Assembly: GCA_965261795.1 (NCBI GenBank)
Contig: OZ253476.1
Span: 2,232,001 to 2,296,000 of the forward strand
DNA: 64,000 nt
Source of the DNA: CBDCFV01 sp965261795
Lineage (GTDB): Bacteria; Chloroflexota; Dehalococcoidia; Lucifugimonadales; UBA3495
Reading direction: 5' to 3'
A program made the translations under genes and the position numbers. Within the stretch, counting starts at the first letter, position 1. Each line of letters opens with the position of its first letter. Shown here in pieces: positions 1 through 8,445 of the stretch. Under the pieces are notes generated by a model. The model was not told where the DNA came from, did not search any database, and was given only the letters and a program-made list of their open reading frames with translations.

Positions 1-1
1 G

Positions 2-781
2 TTTCCTGCGGTGTACATGACCGGGGCAGGGACTTCCGTAGCGCGCCTTGGCTACCCGGACTTGGGCCTTGCCACCATGACGGAGATGGTTGCCAACGCA
101 GCCAGCATCGTGTCGGTTGTCGACGTGCCGGTGATAGCCGACGCCGACACGGGTTACGGGGGACTCCTGAACGTACAGCGCACCGTGCGGCAATACGAGC
201 AGGCGGGAGTGGCGGCTATCCACATCGAAGACCAGGAGTCGCCTAAAAGGTGCGGACACCTTGACGATAAGCGGGTGGTCCCAACTGAAGAAATGGTGCA
301 AAAGATACGTGCCGCCGTGGATGCCCGCCGCGACGAGGATTTTGTCATCATAGTACGCACCGACGCGCTGGCGGTAACCGACTGGGATGACACCATGCGT
401 CGCTGCGAGGCTTACGTCGAGGCCGGGGCGGAGGTATTGTTCGTCGAAGCTTTACGCTCCGCCGATGAGGCCCGACGTGTCACGAGCAATTTCGGCGTGC
501 CGCTGCTGTACAACTTTGTAGAGACCGGCAAGTCACCCCTTATCCCGGCGGGTGAGTTGGAAGCTCTAGGTTTCAAGCTGGTGATATTCCCCGGCAGCGC
601 CTTCATGCTGGTGTGCAAAGCCGTAGAAGAGTTGATGGGGCAGTTGAAGCAACAGGGTACTACCGTCGATTTCATGGACAGGATGGCATCGTTGAACCAG
701 AGTTTCGAGATGGTGGGGCTCTCTGACATGCTGGCCCAGGACGCCAAGTACGCAGAGGTGAATCCCGCCCGCGTTTTCTAA
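2..781 (+). CDS. Isocitrate lyase / PEP mutase family protein (5' end cut by window)
   Basis: Members of this TIM-barrel family cleave or rearrange 2-hydroxy- or phosphono-carboxylates (methylisocitrate lyase, dimethylmalate lyase, oxaloacetate decarboxylase, PEP mutase). Visible are the Mg-binding DADTGYGG loop, then EDQ and the PKRCGH motif with the cysteine typical of the lyase branch rather than of PEP mutases. A GTG at 11 could be mistaken for a start, but the frame is open to base 2 and reads FPAVYMTGAGTS, the usual internal family sequence, so about 30 N-terminal residues lie outside the window. The exact substrate cannot be told. The stop is TAA at 779-781; a separate gene follows after 46 bp. 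Confidence 0.9.
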   Translation, partial: FPAVYMTGAGTSVARLGYPDLGLATMTEMVANAASIVSVVDVPVIADADTGYGGLLNVQRTVRQYEQAGVAAIHIEDQESPKRCGHLDDKRVVPTEEMVQKIRAAVDARRDEDFVIIVRTDALAVTDWDDTMRRCEAYVEAGAEVLFVEALRSADEARRVTSNFGVPLLYNFVETGKSPLIPAGELEALGFKLVIFPGSAFMLVCKAVEELMGQLKQQGTTVDFMDRMASLNQSFEMVGLSDMLAQDAKYAEVNPARVF

Positions 782-827
782 GCGTAGAAATCAGCAGGAA
801 CGCCGGAGACGTGAGTGAGGTGTTTGC

Positions 828-1973
828 ATGAGCGATGGGTTGGAGGGTTTCGTCAAAGAGGCTTTAACGAGCGGGTTGAGCCGCGATGCTATCCGTGACG
901 TTCTGTTGAGGGCGGGATGGCGGGAAGACGACGTAAACAACGCCCTGTCGGCTTTTGCCGACATTGACTTTCCGGTGCCCGTCCCCAAGCCCAAGCCGTA
1001 CGTGCAGGCCAGGCAAGCCTTCATGTATGTGGTGTCCTTTGTAGCCCTGTTCATCACGGCATTCAGCATCGGAACTCTCATCTTCGGCTATATCGACCTG
1101 GCCTTTCCCGATCCCCTGTCCTTCTCTTCGCAGTATAGAGGGGACACGGTCCCCGATGAATTGACGTGGGCCATTGCCGCGGTGATCGTAACCTTTCCGC
1201 TCTACCTGTTATTGATGTGGCGGCTGGCCAAGGACGCGGAGTTGCACCCGGAGTTCCGGCAATCGCGGATTTGGAAATGGCTTACCTACCTGACGCTGGC
1301 CGTGGCGGCGGCCGTTATCATGGGTGATTTGATTGTCCTTCTGTCAAACGTCCTTCGCGGAGATTTGACTGTACCGTTTATTTTCAAGGTCTTGACCGTC
1401 CTGTTGATCACCGGCGCCGTGTTTGGCTATTACCTGTGGGACTTGAAGCGAACGGAAAAGGTTAACGACCTTCAACCGCAGCCCATTAATGCCTCCTTGG
1501 CGTCGAAGGCGTTGTTGGCTTCCGCCATCCTGGCTGCGGTATTGACGGTAGGTTACGGGATATATGTAGCCGGCAGTCCCGGCCAGCAAAGAATGGAGCG
1601 CTTGGACGCGCTGAGGGCATCGCACTTGGAAAGCATCTATTACCAAGTGAACGATCATTGGAGGCAAACGGGGAGTCTGCCGGACTCATTGGAGAGTTTG
1701 CTGCGCCAACCCAGGGAGTTTAACGACCCTGAGACTGACGTACCGTATGAGTACCGGGTAATAGACGACGCCAACTTTGAAATTTGCGCCGTATTCGCCA
1801 CCGATACCACCGGACAAAACGAATGGCAAGGCCCGGTGAATGCCCCCAATGTCAGGCGCCATGGCGTCGGGCTGACTTGCTTTGAGTTCGAGGCCCTCCC
1901 GCTGGAGCCTGTGAAGCCGGTTCCAGACCGCCCAACTCCGGCTACCGTTGAACCCGGCACGCCTCAAAGGTAG
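828..1973 (+). CDS. DUF5671-like multi-pass membrane protein with soluble C-terminal domain
   Basis: A 381-residue protein of unknown function. Residues 1-45 form a small helical UBA-like segment (EALTSGLSRDAIRDVLLRAG). A proline/lysine linker and about four hydrophobic helices follow at roughly 62-88, 107-130, 150-172 and 183-205, resembling the DUF5671 membrane domain. Another helix lies near 222-250. The last 120 residues are soluble and recall pseudopilin-like C-terminal domains (Leu-rich helix, then a YEYR...FEICAVF strand pair). The tail is Pro-rich. It is followed 33 bp later by an isochorismatase-family gene, but a functional link is not evident. Confidence 0.75.
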   Translation: MSDGLEGFVKEALTSGLSRDAIRDVLLRAGWREDDVNNALSAFADIDFPVPVPKPKPYVQARQAFMYVVSFVALFITAFSIGTLIFGYIDLAFPDPLSFSSQYRGDTVPDELTWAIAAVIVTFPLYLLLMWRLAKDAELHPEFRQSRIWKWLTYLTLAVAAAVIMGDLIVLLSNVLRGDLTVPFIFKVLTVLLITGAVFGYYLWDLKRTEKVNDLQPQPINASLASKALLASAILAAVLTVGYGIYVAGSPGQQRMERLDALRASHLESIYYQVNDHWRQTGSLPDSLESLLRQPREFNDPETDVPYEYRVIDDANFEICAVFATDTTGQNEWQGPVNAPNVRRHGVGLTCFEFEALPLEPVKPVPDRPTPATVEPGTPQR

Positions 1974-2006
1974 ACTGTCACCAAAACAAAGGAGACGGGT
2001 GGCAAA

Positions 2007-2537
2007 ATGTCTAACGTGGTTCTGGTTATCGACATGGTCCGGGGCTTCATGGAACCGGGCCACAACCTGTATTGCGGCGACGAGGCCAGGGAAATCATCC
2101 CCAACGTGCAACGTCTCTTGGAAAGAGAGCAGTCCGCCGGGTCTGAAATCCTGTTCGTATCGGACCATCACGACCCCGACGACCTAGAGTTCCAGATGTT
2201 CCCGGTGCACTGCGTGAAAGGGACCGAGGAACCCAACGTAATCGAGGAACTGGCCGGGTTTGTGACCGATGGGAATGTGATACCCAAGAACCGTTACAGC
2301 GGTTTCTTCAACACTGACTTGGAGCAACGCTTGGAGCGGTTGCAACCCGACAAGTTAATCATCTGCGGCGTTGCCACAAACGTCTGCGTACTCCATACTA
2401 CGTCCGACGCCCGCAACCGGGACTACCAAGTGGACGTGCCGTCGGACTGCGTCGCCACCTTCGACGCCGACGCTCACGTCTGGGCCATGGGCCACTTGCG
2501 GAACATTTTGGGCGCAAGGATTGTTGACCCCGCATAG
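2007..2537 (+). CDS. Isochorismatase-family cysteine hydrolase (nicotinamidase-like)
   Basis: A 176-residue single-domain hydrolase of the isochorismatase/nicotinamidase superfamily. The expected catalytic triad is visible: Asp9 in LVIDMVRGF, a Lys near 95 in PKNRYSGF, and the nucleophile Cys near 128 in GVATNVCVLHT, followed by the usual SDARNRDYQVDVPSDCVA strand. FVSDHHDPDDLEF and PVHC are consistent with the metal/substrate region of nicotinamidases. A good ribosome site (AAAGGAG at about 1987) precedes the ATG. Nicotinamide deamidation in NAD salvage is plausible but not proven; other amides or isochorismate remain possible. Confidence 0.87.
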   Translation: MSNVVLVIDMVRGFMEPGHNLYCGDEAREIIPNVQRLLEREQSAGSEILFVSDHHDPDDLEFQMFPVHCVKGTEEPNVIEELAGFVTDGNVIPKNRYSGFFNTDLEQRLERLQPDKLIICGVATNVCVLHTTSDARNRDYQVDVPSDCVATFDADAHVWAMGHLRNILGARIVDPA

Positions 2538-2591
2538 AAGCCAACGGCTCCCCCCCTAACCGCACAACCACTCCGCTGTAGCGAGGTTAGA

Positions 2592-4619
2592 ATGCTCTAC
2601 CGCACCTATCGCTATTCCCAATGGGACGGCTCCCAACGCATATTCGACTTGGACGCCGATGAACTGATGGACCGGCTGTCGGAGGAGATTCTGAAACAGG
2701 GCGACGTTATGCGGGCGCTGCGGGAGATGTTCCGCCGCGGTCTGCAGACCCGCGACGGGCAGCAGATGCCCGGCCTGCGGGACCTGATGGAGCAGTTGAA
2801 GAACCAGCGCCGTCAGCAGCTACAGCAGTACAACATGGACTCGGTAGTCGATGACCTCAAGGAACGGCTGGAGGACATCATTAAGACCGAACGCGAGGGA
2901 ATACAACGGCGGTTGGAAGAGGCCCGGGAACAAGTCGACGGGGCCGACGATGCCGAGAAATCCCAGCAGGAAAGCCTTTTTGACTTGTTGGAGCAACGGG
3001 CCAAACGCAACCGGGGAAAGCTGGACGCGCTGCCGGAAGGCGTTGGCGGCCAGATTCAGGAACTCATGGAGTACGACTTCATGGACCCGGAGGCCCAGCA
3101 GAAGTTCCAGGAACTGTTGGACATGCTCAAGAGCCAGATGGCCCAGAACATGTCCCAGCAAATGAGGGACCAGATACAGGGCATGTCTCCCGATCAAATG
3201 GCGGCCATGCAGGAGATGATGCGCCAGCTCAACCAGATGATACGGGACAAATTGGAAGGACTGGAGCCGGACTTCGACGGCTTCATGGAGCAGTTCGGCG
3301 GCGCATTCGGTCCCAACCCGCCCCAGAGCTTCGAAGAGCTGATGGAGATGTTGCAACAGCAACTTGCCCAGATGCAGTCAATGATGGAAAGCATGTCCCC
3401 GGAAATGCGCCGGGAGTTGGAGGACGCGATGGAGGCGGCCCTTGACCCCCAGATGCGCCAGCAGATGGCCCGGTTCGCCGCGCTGATGGAACAACTCATG
3501 CCTATGGACGAGTTGCGCCGTCAGTATCCGTTCCTCGGCGACGACTCCATGACCATGGAGCAGGCCATGGAGATGATGCGCAATTTGCAGGACTTGGACC
3601 AGCTTGAGCAGGCGCTCCAGGAAGCGATGCGCACAGGGCAGTTGGACGACATAGACCCGGAGCAGTTGGCCGAGTTGCTTGGAGACGAAGCCAAGCGTGC
3701 TTGGGAGGAACTTGACCGGCTGCGACAGCTTTTGCAGGACGCGGGTTACGTCACCAACGACGACAAGATGGACCTGACCGCCAGGGGAATCCGCCGCATC
3801 GGCCAGAAGGCCTTACGCGAGGTCTTCACCCACCTCAAAAAGGACCGGGTGGGGGACCACCAGATGGACGTTCGCGGTTCCAACGGAGATGTGCTGGGGG
3901 AGACCAAGCCTTACGAATTTGGCGACCCCTTCCAAGTAGACTTGCAGGCCACCCTGAAAAACGCTGTCTTGCGGGGCGGCTCAGAGTTGCCGGTCCGCTT
4001 GAACGTCAAGGACTTCGAGATATACCGCAACGAGCACGTGACCCGCGCCGCTACGGCGGTGCTGCTGGACCAAAGCCGGTCGATGGGCTTGTTTAACAAC
4101 TTCCAGTCGGCCAAGAAAGTCACCTTGGCATTGATGGCGCTTATCCGGACCCAGTACCCCCGCGACAAGGTGTTCGTCATCGGCTTTTCCGACTACGCAC
4201 GGGAGATTGCCGAAGAGGACCTGGCCAAGTCAAGCTGGAACGCGTGGGTTTCCGGCACCAACCTGCACCACGCGTTATTGCTGGCACGCAAGCTGTTGAG
4301 TAAAGAAAAGGGGAGCACCCGGCAGGTGTTGTTGATTACCGACGGGGAACCCACGTCCCACTTGGAGGGCGACCGGTCGTTCTTCAGCTACCCGCCCAGC
4401 TACCGCACCGAGCAGGAGACGTTGAAAGAGGTGAAACGGTGCACCCAGGAGGACATCCGCATCAACACATTCATGCTGGAGAACTCCTACCAACTGGTCA
4501 ACTTCGTCGACCGGCTGACCCGCATCAACCGGGGCAGGGCCTTCTACTCCAGCTCGGCCAACCTTGGGGAGTACGTCCTGGTGGACTACGTGCATAACCG
4601 CAGGAAACGGGTCGCGTAG
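2592..4619 (+). CDS. VWA-domain protein with long Gln/Met-rich helical N-terminal half
   Basis: A 675-residue cytosolic protein with no signal peptide. Residues about 60-400 are very rich in Gln, Met, Glu and Leu, predicting extended helices or coiled coil. The C-terminal third is a von Willebrand A domain whose MIDAS motif reads LLDQSRSMG (DxSxS), with a later Thr and LLITDGEPT supplying the remaining metal ligands. VWA proteins of this kind usually act with an AAA+ (MoxR-type) ATPase; none is adjacent here. Its partner is the PaREP1-like gene only 9 bp downstream, so the two are probably co-transcribed. Its role is unknown. Confidence 0.82.
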   Translation: MLYRTYRYSQWDGSQRIFDLDADELMDRLSEEILKQGDVMRALREMFRRGLQTRDGQQMPGLRDLMEQLKNQRRQQLQQYNMDSVVDDLKERLEDIIKTEREGIQRRLEEAREQVDGADDAEKSQQESLFDLLEQRAKRNRGKLDALPEGVGGQIQELMEYDFMDPEAQQKFQELLDMLKSQMAQNMSQQMRDQIQGMSPDQMAAMQEMMRQLNQMIRDKLEGLEPDFDGFMEQFGGAFGPNPPQSFEELMEMLQQQLAQMQSMMESMSPEMRRELEDAMEAALDPQMRQQMARFAALMEQLMPMDELRRQYPFLGDDSMTMEQAMEMMRNLQDLDQLEQALQEAMRTGQLDDIDPEQLAELLGDEAKRAWEELDRLRQLLQDAGYVTNDDKMDLTARGIRRIGQKALREVFTHLKKDRVGDHQMDVRGSNGDVLGETKPYEFGDPFQVDLQATLKNAVLRGGSELPVRLNVKDFEIYRNEHVTRAATAVLLDQSRSMGLFNNFQSAKKVTLALMALIRTQYPRDKVFVIGFSDYAREIAEEDLAKSSWNAWVSGTNLHHALLLARKLLSKEKGSTRQVLLITDGEPTSHLEGDRSFFSYPPSYRTEQETLKEVKRCTQEDIRINTFMLENSYQLVNFVDRLTRINRGRAFYSSSANLGEYVLVDYVHNRRKRVA

Positions 4620-4628
4620 CGGAGGTCG

Positions 4629-5141
4629 ATGCAGCGAATGGCTACACCGGAAGAACTGTCAAGCCGTTACCTCGAAATGAGCAAATACCTCATTCGAAAA
4701 GCCCAGCAAGAGTTGGACAATGGCGACGACCTGATGCAAGCGTCTGAAAAAGCTTGGGGCGCAGTTGCCCACAGCCTTAAGTCCATTGCTGCCTTGAGAG
4801 GATGGAATCATCATCACCATCTTCTCCTGGAGGACCTCGCCGCCGTACTTCAGTGGCAGACCAACAGCACCTATATTCTGGACCGCTTCGACACTGCGGA
4901 GAAATTGCATACCAACTTTTATGAGAACCGTCTGGAACCGGATACTTTGCAGCACCGGATTAACCGTTGCCGCGAGTTGCGGGACGAACTGGAGCGTATC
5001 CGCACGGTCCCGCCCCCTGCAGTCGTGCCCGAAGGCCGAATATGGGAACGCCGTATGAGGCGGCTGACCAACCGCGACCCAGTCCTGGCAGCCGAAGATC
5101 AGGCGTTGGATATAGCGGCGTTGCCCGCGGTGGAAGCTTAA
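4629..5141 (+). CDS. PaREP1-like (HEPN-fold) small helical protein
   Basis: A 170-residue, all-helical protein resembling PaREP1/PaREP8 proteins, which share the HEPN-like helical fold. The matching stretch is the N-terminal SSRYLEMSKYLIRKAQQELD followed by QASEKAWGAVAHSLKSIAALRGW. The Rx4-6H active-site motif of nuclease HEPN proteins is not clearly present, so catalysis should not be assumed. A GGAGGTC ribosome site overlaps the spacer; ATG 4629 is used, with ATG 4638 as an alternative. It lies 9 bp after the VWA gene, suggesting a two-gene operon. Function is unknown. Confidence 0.72.
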   Translation: MQRMATPEELSSRYLEMSKYLIRKAQQELDNGDDLMQASEKAWGAVAHSLKSIAALRGWNHHHHLLLEDLAAVLQWQTNSTYILDRFDTAEKLHTNFYENRLEPDTLQHRINRCRELRDELERIRTVPPPAVVPEGRIWERRMRRLTNRDPVLAAEDQALDIAALPAVEA

Positions 5142-5292
5142 GGACGGCGCATGGCAGCGGCCGCCGCATAGGGAGTTTCCTCCTTGGGTCAATTAACCCG
5201 CCCCCGCTTTCCATGTTCAGCCAAGTCTGATAACATATCGGGTGCAATATCGTTGATTGGGTCGTGGCGCCATCCGTAAGTGGATGGCCAGG

Positions 5293-5410
5293 CTTTTAAG
5301 GCAGTCCTGTGAGGCTGGCAAAGTTTAGCGTCCCTTCCTTGGCTGTGTGCGGCCGAGATGGATACATGGCGCGGAACCCCTTGCCAGCTTGAGGGCAAGG
5401 GGATTTTTTG
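5293..5410 (+). promoter_or_regulatory. PyrR-binding attenuator leader of the pyr operon
   Basis: Bases 5293-5323 hold a textbook PyrR-binding element: TTTTAAGGCAGTCC, then TGTGAGGCT, then GGCAAAG. This matches the conserved anti-antiterminator stem-loop recognised by PyrR with UMP. It is followed 54 bases later by an intrinsic terminator and then by pyrR itself. The expected behaviour is that UMP-bound PyrR stabilises this hairpin, favours the terminator and lowers pyr operon transcription. The motif is seen directly; the mechanism is known from Bacillus. Confidence 0.85.
5377..5409 (+). terminator. Intrinsic terminator of the pyr leader
   Basis: The 9-bp perfect stem CCCCTTGCC / GGCAAGGGG (5377-5385 with 5394-5402) has an 8-base loop and is followed by A and six T residues (5404-5409). 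It lies between the PyrR element and pyrR and is the terminator half of the attenuator. Confidence 0.88.
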
Positions 5411-5449
5411 TGCCAGCGTCGTCAAGCGGCGAAGTTGGGCAGGGGTCCA

Positions 5450-5995
5450 ATGGCTGAACGCCAGATAATGAACGATCAGGACATACGCCGCGCTTTGGCT
5501 CGCGTGGCCCACGAGATTCTGGAGAGGAATCGCGGAGCGCAGGAGTTGGTCATTGTGGGGGTCTATACCCGGGGCGTTCCTCTCGCCAATCGGTTGGCCC
5601 GTAATCTCCTGGACTTCGAGGGTAGCGAAGTGCCGGTGGCGGCCTTGGACATCAGTCTGTACCGGGATGACCTGAAGGCTCGGGCCGGCCCCATCGTCCG
5701 CCCTACCAGGATGCCGGTTGGCGTTCAGGACAAGAAGGTGGTCCTGGTGGACGATGTACTGTATACGGGCCGGACTGTTCGGGCGGCTATGGACGCTTTG
5801 AACGATTACGGACGCCCGCGGCAGGTACAGTTGGCCATCCTGCTGGACCGCGGTCACCGGGAATTGCCCTTGCGCGCCGACTACGTGGGACAGAATGTTC
5901 CCACCGCCCAGGACGAGCGCGTCAGGGTCCGGCTGGTGGAGACCGATGGAGTAGACGAAGTAGCAATCGTCCGGGTAGAGGATAGCGCGTTATGA
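5450..5995 (+). CDS. pyrR: Bifunctional pyr operon regulator / uracil phosphoribosyltransferase PyrR
   Basis: This RNA-binding attenuation protein regulates the pyr operon and can also make UMP from uracil and PRPP. The PRPP-binding loop VVLVDDVLYTGRTVRAAMDA is intact, as are the N-terminal MNDQDIRRALARVAHEI helix and the C-terminal VRLVETDGVDEV strand typical of PyrR. ATG 5450, preceded by AGGGG at 5441, gives 181 residues, the normal PyrR length; a GTG at 5408 in the terminator tail is not credible. Its TGA overlaps the pyrB start (ATGA). It is autoregulated by the leader just upstream. Confidence 0.95.
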   Translation: MAERQIMNDQDIRRALARVAHEILERNRGAQELVIVGVYTRGVPLANRLARNLLDFEGSEVPVAALDISLYRDDLKARAGPIVRPTRMPVGVQDKKVVLVDDVLYTGRTVRAAMDALNDYGRPRQVQLAILLDRGHRELPLRADYVGQNVPTAQDERVRVRLVETDGVDEVAIVRVEDSAL

Positions 5996-7008
5996 GTCTT
6001 TTGCACACGGTAACCGCCCCGATGGCTGTTAAAGATGAAGTCCCCGGCATGGGATGGCGCCGGAGGCACGTCCTGGACTTGGATGACTTCTCCCGCGAGG
6101 AAATTGAGACAGTCCTGGCGTCGGCCCAAGGCATGTCCGAAGTCCTGCATCGGGATATAAAGAAAGTGCCCGCCCTGCGGGGCAGGGTCATCGTAACCCT
6201 CTTTTACGAGGCCAGCACCCGCACTCGAATCTCTTTTGAAGAGGCCGGCAAAATCCTGAGTGCCGACGTCATCAACATGTCTGAGTCCGGCAGCAGCACC
6301 GAGAAAGGTGAATCGCTGCTCAACACCGGCTTGACCGTCCAGGCGATGGGCGTCGATATCATCGTGGTTCGCCACCCTCATTCGGGGGCGCCTTACCTGC
6401 TGGCGCAACACTTGGACAAAGTTGGCATCATCAACGCCGGCGACGGCATCCACGCCCATCCAACCCAGGCGCTACTGGACCTCTACACGGTGCAAGATAA
6501 GCGCGGCTCCTTGGAAGGTCTGAAGGTTGTGATGGTCGGAGATGTTTTGCACAGCCGGGTCGCGCGCTCCAACATCTGGGGGTTTGCCAAAATGGGGGCC
6601 AACGTGGTGCTCTGCGGACCGAACACTCTGCTGCCGTTGGACATGCTGCGAACGGCCAACAACGGGAGCAGCAACAGTCTGTTGTCGTCCGTATCCGTTG
6701 ACACCAACCTGGACCGGGCCATCGAAGGAGCCGACGTGGTGATGGCCTTGAGGTTGCAGGCGGAACGGCAAAACGCTGGCTTCCTGCCAAGCATACGTGA
6801 GTACATTCGCCGTTGGCAGGTCACCGACGCCCGGTTGTCCCGTGCCAACACCCAAGCCATGGTGATGCATCCCGGCCCTATGAACGAGGGCATTGAAATC
6901 AGCTCCAGCATCGCTCACGGGTCCAGTTCGGTGATAGAGCAGCAAGTGACCAACGGCGTAGCCATTCGCATGGCGCTGTTGTACCACCTGTCGGCCGGGA
7001 CGGACTAG
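5992..7008 (+). CDS. pyrB: Aspartate carbamoyltransferase catalytic subunit
   Basis: It joins carbamoyl phosphate and aspartate to N-carbamoyl-aspartate, the committed pyrimidine step. The carbamoyl-phosphate motif STRTRISFE, the KGES loop, HPTQALLDLYT and the C-terminal HPGPMNEG motif are all present. At 338 residues it is slightly longer than usual because of about 25 extra N-terminal residues before RRRHVLDLDDFS. No pyrI regulatory chain is seen, as is normal next to pyrR. It overlaps pyrR by 4 bases and is followed by pyrC, in keeping with translational coupling in one operon. Confidence 0.96.
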   Translation: MSLLHTVTAPMAVKDEVPGMGWRRRHVLDLDDFSREEIETVLASAQGMSEVLHRDIKKVPALRGRVIVTLFYEASTRTRISFEEAGKILSADVINMSESGSSTEKGESLLNTGLTVQAMGVDIIVVRHPHSGAPYLLAQHLDKVGIINAGDGIHAHPTQALLDLYTVQDKRGSLEGLKVVMVGDVLHSRVARSNIWGFAKMGANVVLCGPNTLLPLDMLRTANNGSSNSLLSSVSVDTNLDRAIEGADVVMALRLQAERQNAGFLPSIREYIRRWQVTDARLSRANTQAMVMHPGPMNEGIEISSSIAHGSSSVIEQQVTNGVAIRMALLYHLSAGTD

Positions 7009-7095
7009 CGTGATCCCGAACCCGGCAAATTCGCCTGTCATCGGCGGCATGACCGACACGGCCCATCGGGGTCTGTGTCGTCGCGGGGAATACTG

Positions 7096-8445
7096 ATGAC
7101 CTCCGACGCGGTTTTAATCAAAGGGGCCAGGATCGTCGATCCCGTCCGCGATGTGGACGAGGTGGGGGACATCCTGGTCGCCGGTGGCAGGATTGCCGCG
7201 TGTGGCCGCGTTGCCGATGATGACATTCCCGGTAGTTGTGTGACCATTGAGGCCGGAGGCTTGGTGGCCAGCCCGGGATTTATTGACCTGCACTGCCATC
7301 TCCGCGAGCCCGGTTTCGAGTACAAGGAGACGATCCGCAGCGGGAGTCTCGCCGGTGCGCGCGGCGGGTTCACCAGCTTGTGCGCCATGCCTAACACTGA
7401 CCCACCTATTGATAACGCCGGGATGGTGGGTTTTATACTGGACCGCGCCAAGACCGACGCCGTCGTCCGCATATTCCCCATCGGGTGCATCACCAAGGGG
7501 CGCAAGGGTAAAGAGTTGTCGGATATGGAGGAGTTGGCGTCAGCCGGAGTAGTGGCCTTCAGCGACGACGGAGACCCGGTCAGTGATCCTAACCTCATGC
7601 GCCTCGCCCTGACCTACAGCATGGATCTTGGGATACCAATCTCCAATCACTGCCAGGACCTGTCCCTCACCGCCAACGGAGTGATGGCGGAAGGGCGTAT
7701 AGCCACCCACTTGGGCTTGCCGGGTATTACCGTTGCGGTGGAAGAAGCGATGGTTTCCCGGGACATCCTGTTGGCGGAGTTGACCGGAGGCAGGATGCAC
7801 CTGGCCCATTTGAGCACTGTGGGCAGTGTGCTGCTGGTGCGGCAGGCCAAGGAACGCGGCGTACCGGTTACCTCGGAGGTCTGCCCTCACCACCTTACCA
7901 TCACCGATGAATGGGTATTGGGCAACAGGGGCATGGGCGGAGGCGCATCCCATGGCTATGCCTACGACACCCACACCAAGGTGTATCCTCCTTTGAGAAG
8001 CCAAGCGGACGTTGACGCTTTGATTCACGGGCTGGCCGACGGCGTGATTGATTGCATTGCCACCGACCACGCGCCCCACGAGTTGACCAGCAAGCAGGTA
8101 ACTTACCAGGACGCGGCGTCCGGCATCAGTGTGCTGGAGACTGCCCTGGGGTCGGCGCTCCAGTTGGTCCACCAAGGGGGAATGACCCTGAACTCGGTGG
8201 TGGAACGGCTGACTGCAGGGCCAGCCAGAGTATTGGGGGAGTCGTTCCATCCGCTCGCTTCCTTGCAACCGGGTACTCCGGCGGACATCGTTGTGTTCGA
8301 TCCCGACCGTGAATGGGTTGTCGATACCAAGGAGTTCCTGTCCATGGGAAAGAACACTCCCTTGGACGGCATCACGTTGAAAGGGAAGGTTGTGGCAACA
8401 CTGGTGGAAGGCAGGGTTGTCTACCGGGAAGAGAATGATGGCTAA
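7096..8445 (+). CDS. pyrC: Dihydroorotase (type I, multifunctional-complex type)
   Basis: It cyclises carbamoyl-aspartate to dihydroorotate. Amidohydrolase zinc ligands are visible: HCHLREPG (first His pair), a central His in SNHCQDLS and LAHLST, and IATDHAPHE (metal Asp). ATG 7096 is preferred over the GTG at 7075 because GGGGA lies 6 bases upstream and the protein then begins MTSDAVLIKGARIVDP, the family norm; this gives 449 residues. It ends inside the carA start region (11-base overlap), so the two are probably translationally coupled. Confidence 0.95.
   Translation: MTSDAVLIKGARIVDPVRDVDEVGDILVAGGRIAACGRVADDDIPGSCVTIEAGGLVASPGFIDLHCHLREPGFEYKETIRSGSLAGARGGFTSLCAMPNTDPPIDNAGMVGFILDRAKTDAVVRIFPIGCITKGRKGKELSDMEELASAGVVAFSDDGDPVSDPNLMRLALTYSMDLGIPISNHCQDLSLTANGVMAEGRIATHLGLPGITVAVEEAMVSRDILLAELTGGRMHLAHLSTVGSVLLVRQAKERGVPVTSEVCPHHLTITDEWVLGNRGMGGGASHGYAYDTHTKVYPPLRSQADVDALIHGLADGVIDCIATDHAPHELTSKQVTYQDAASGISVLETALGSALQLVHQGGMTLNSVVERLTAGPARVLGESFHPLASLQPGTPADIVVFDPDREWVVDTKEFLSMGKNTPLDGITLKGKVVATLVEGRVVYREENDG

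Noticed and set aside
7075..7095. GTG start for pyrC
   Set aside because: No ribosome site; ATG 7096 has GGGGA at proper distance and matches family length.
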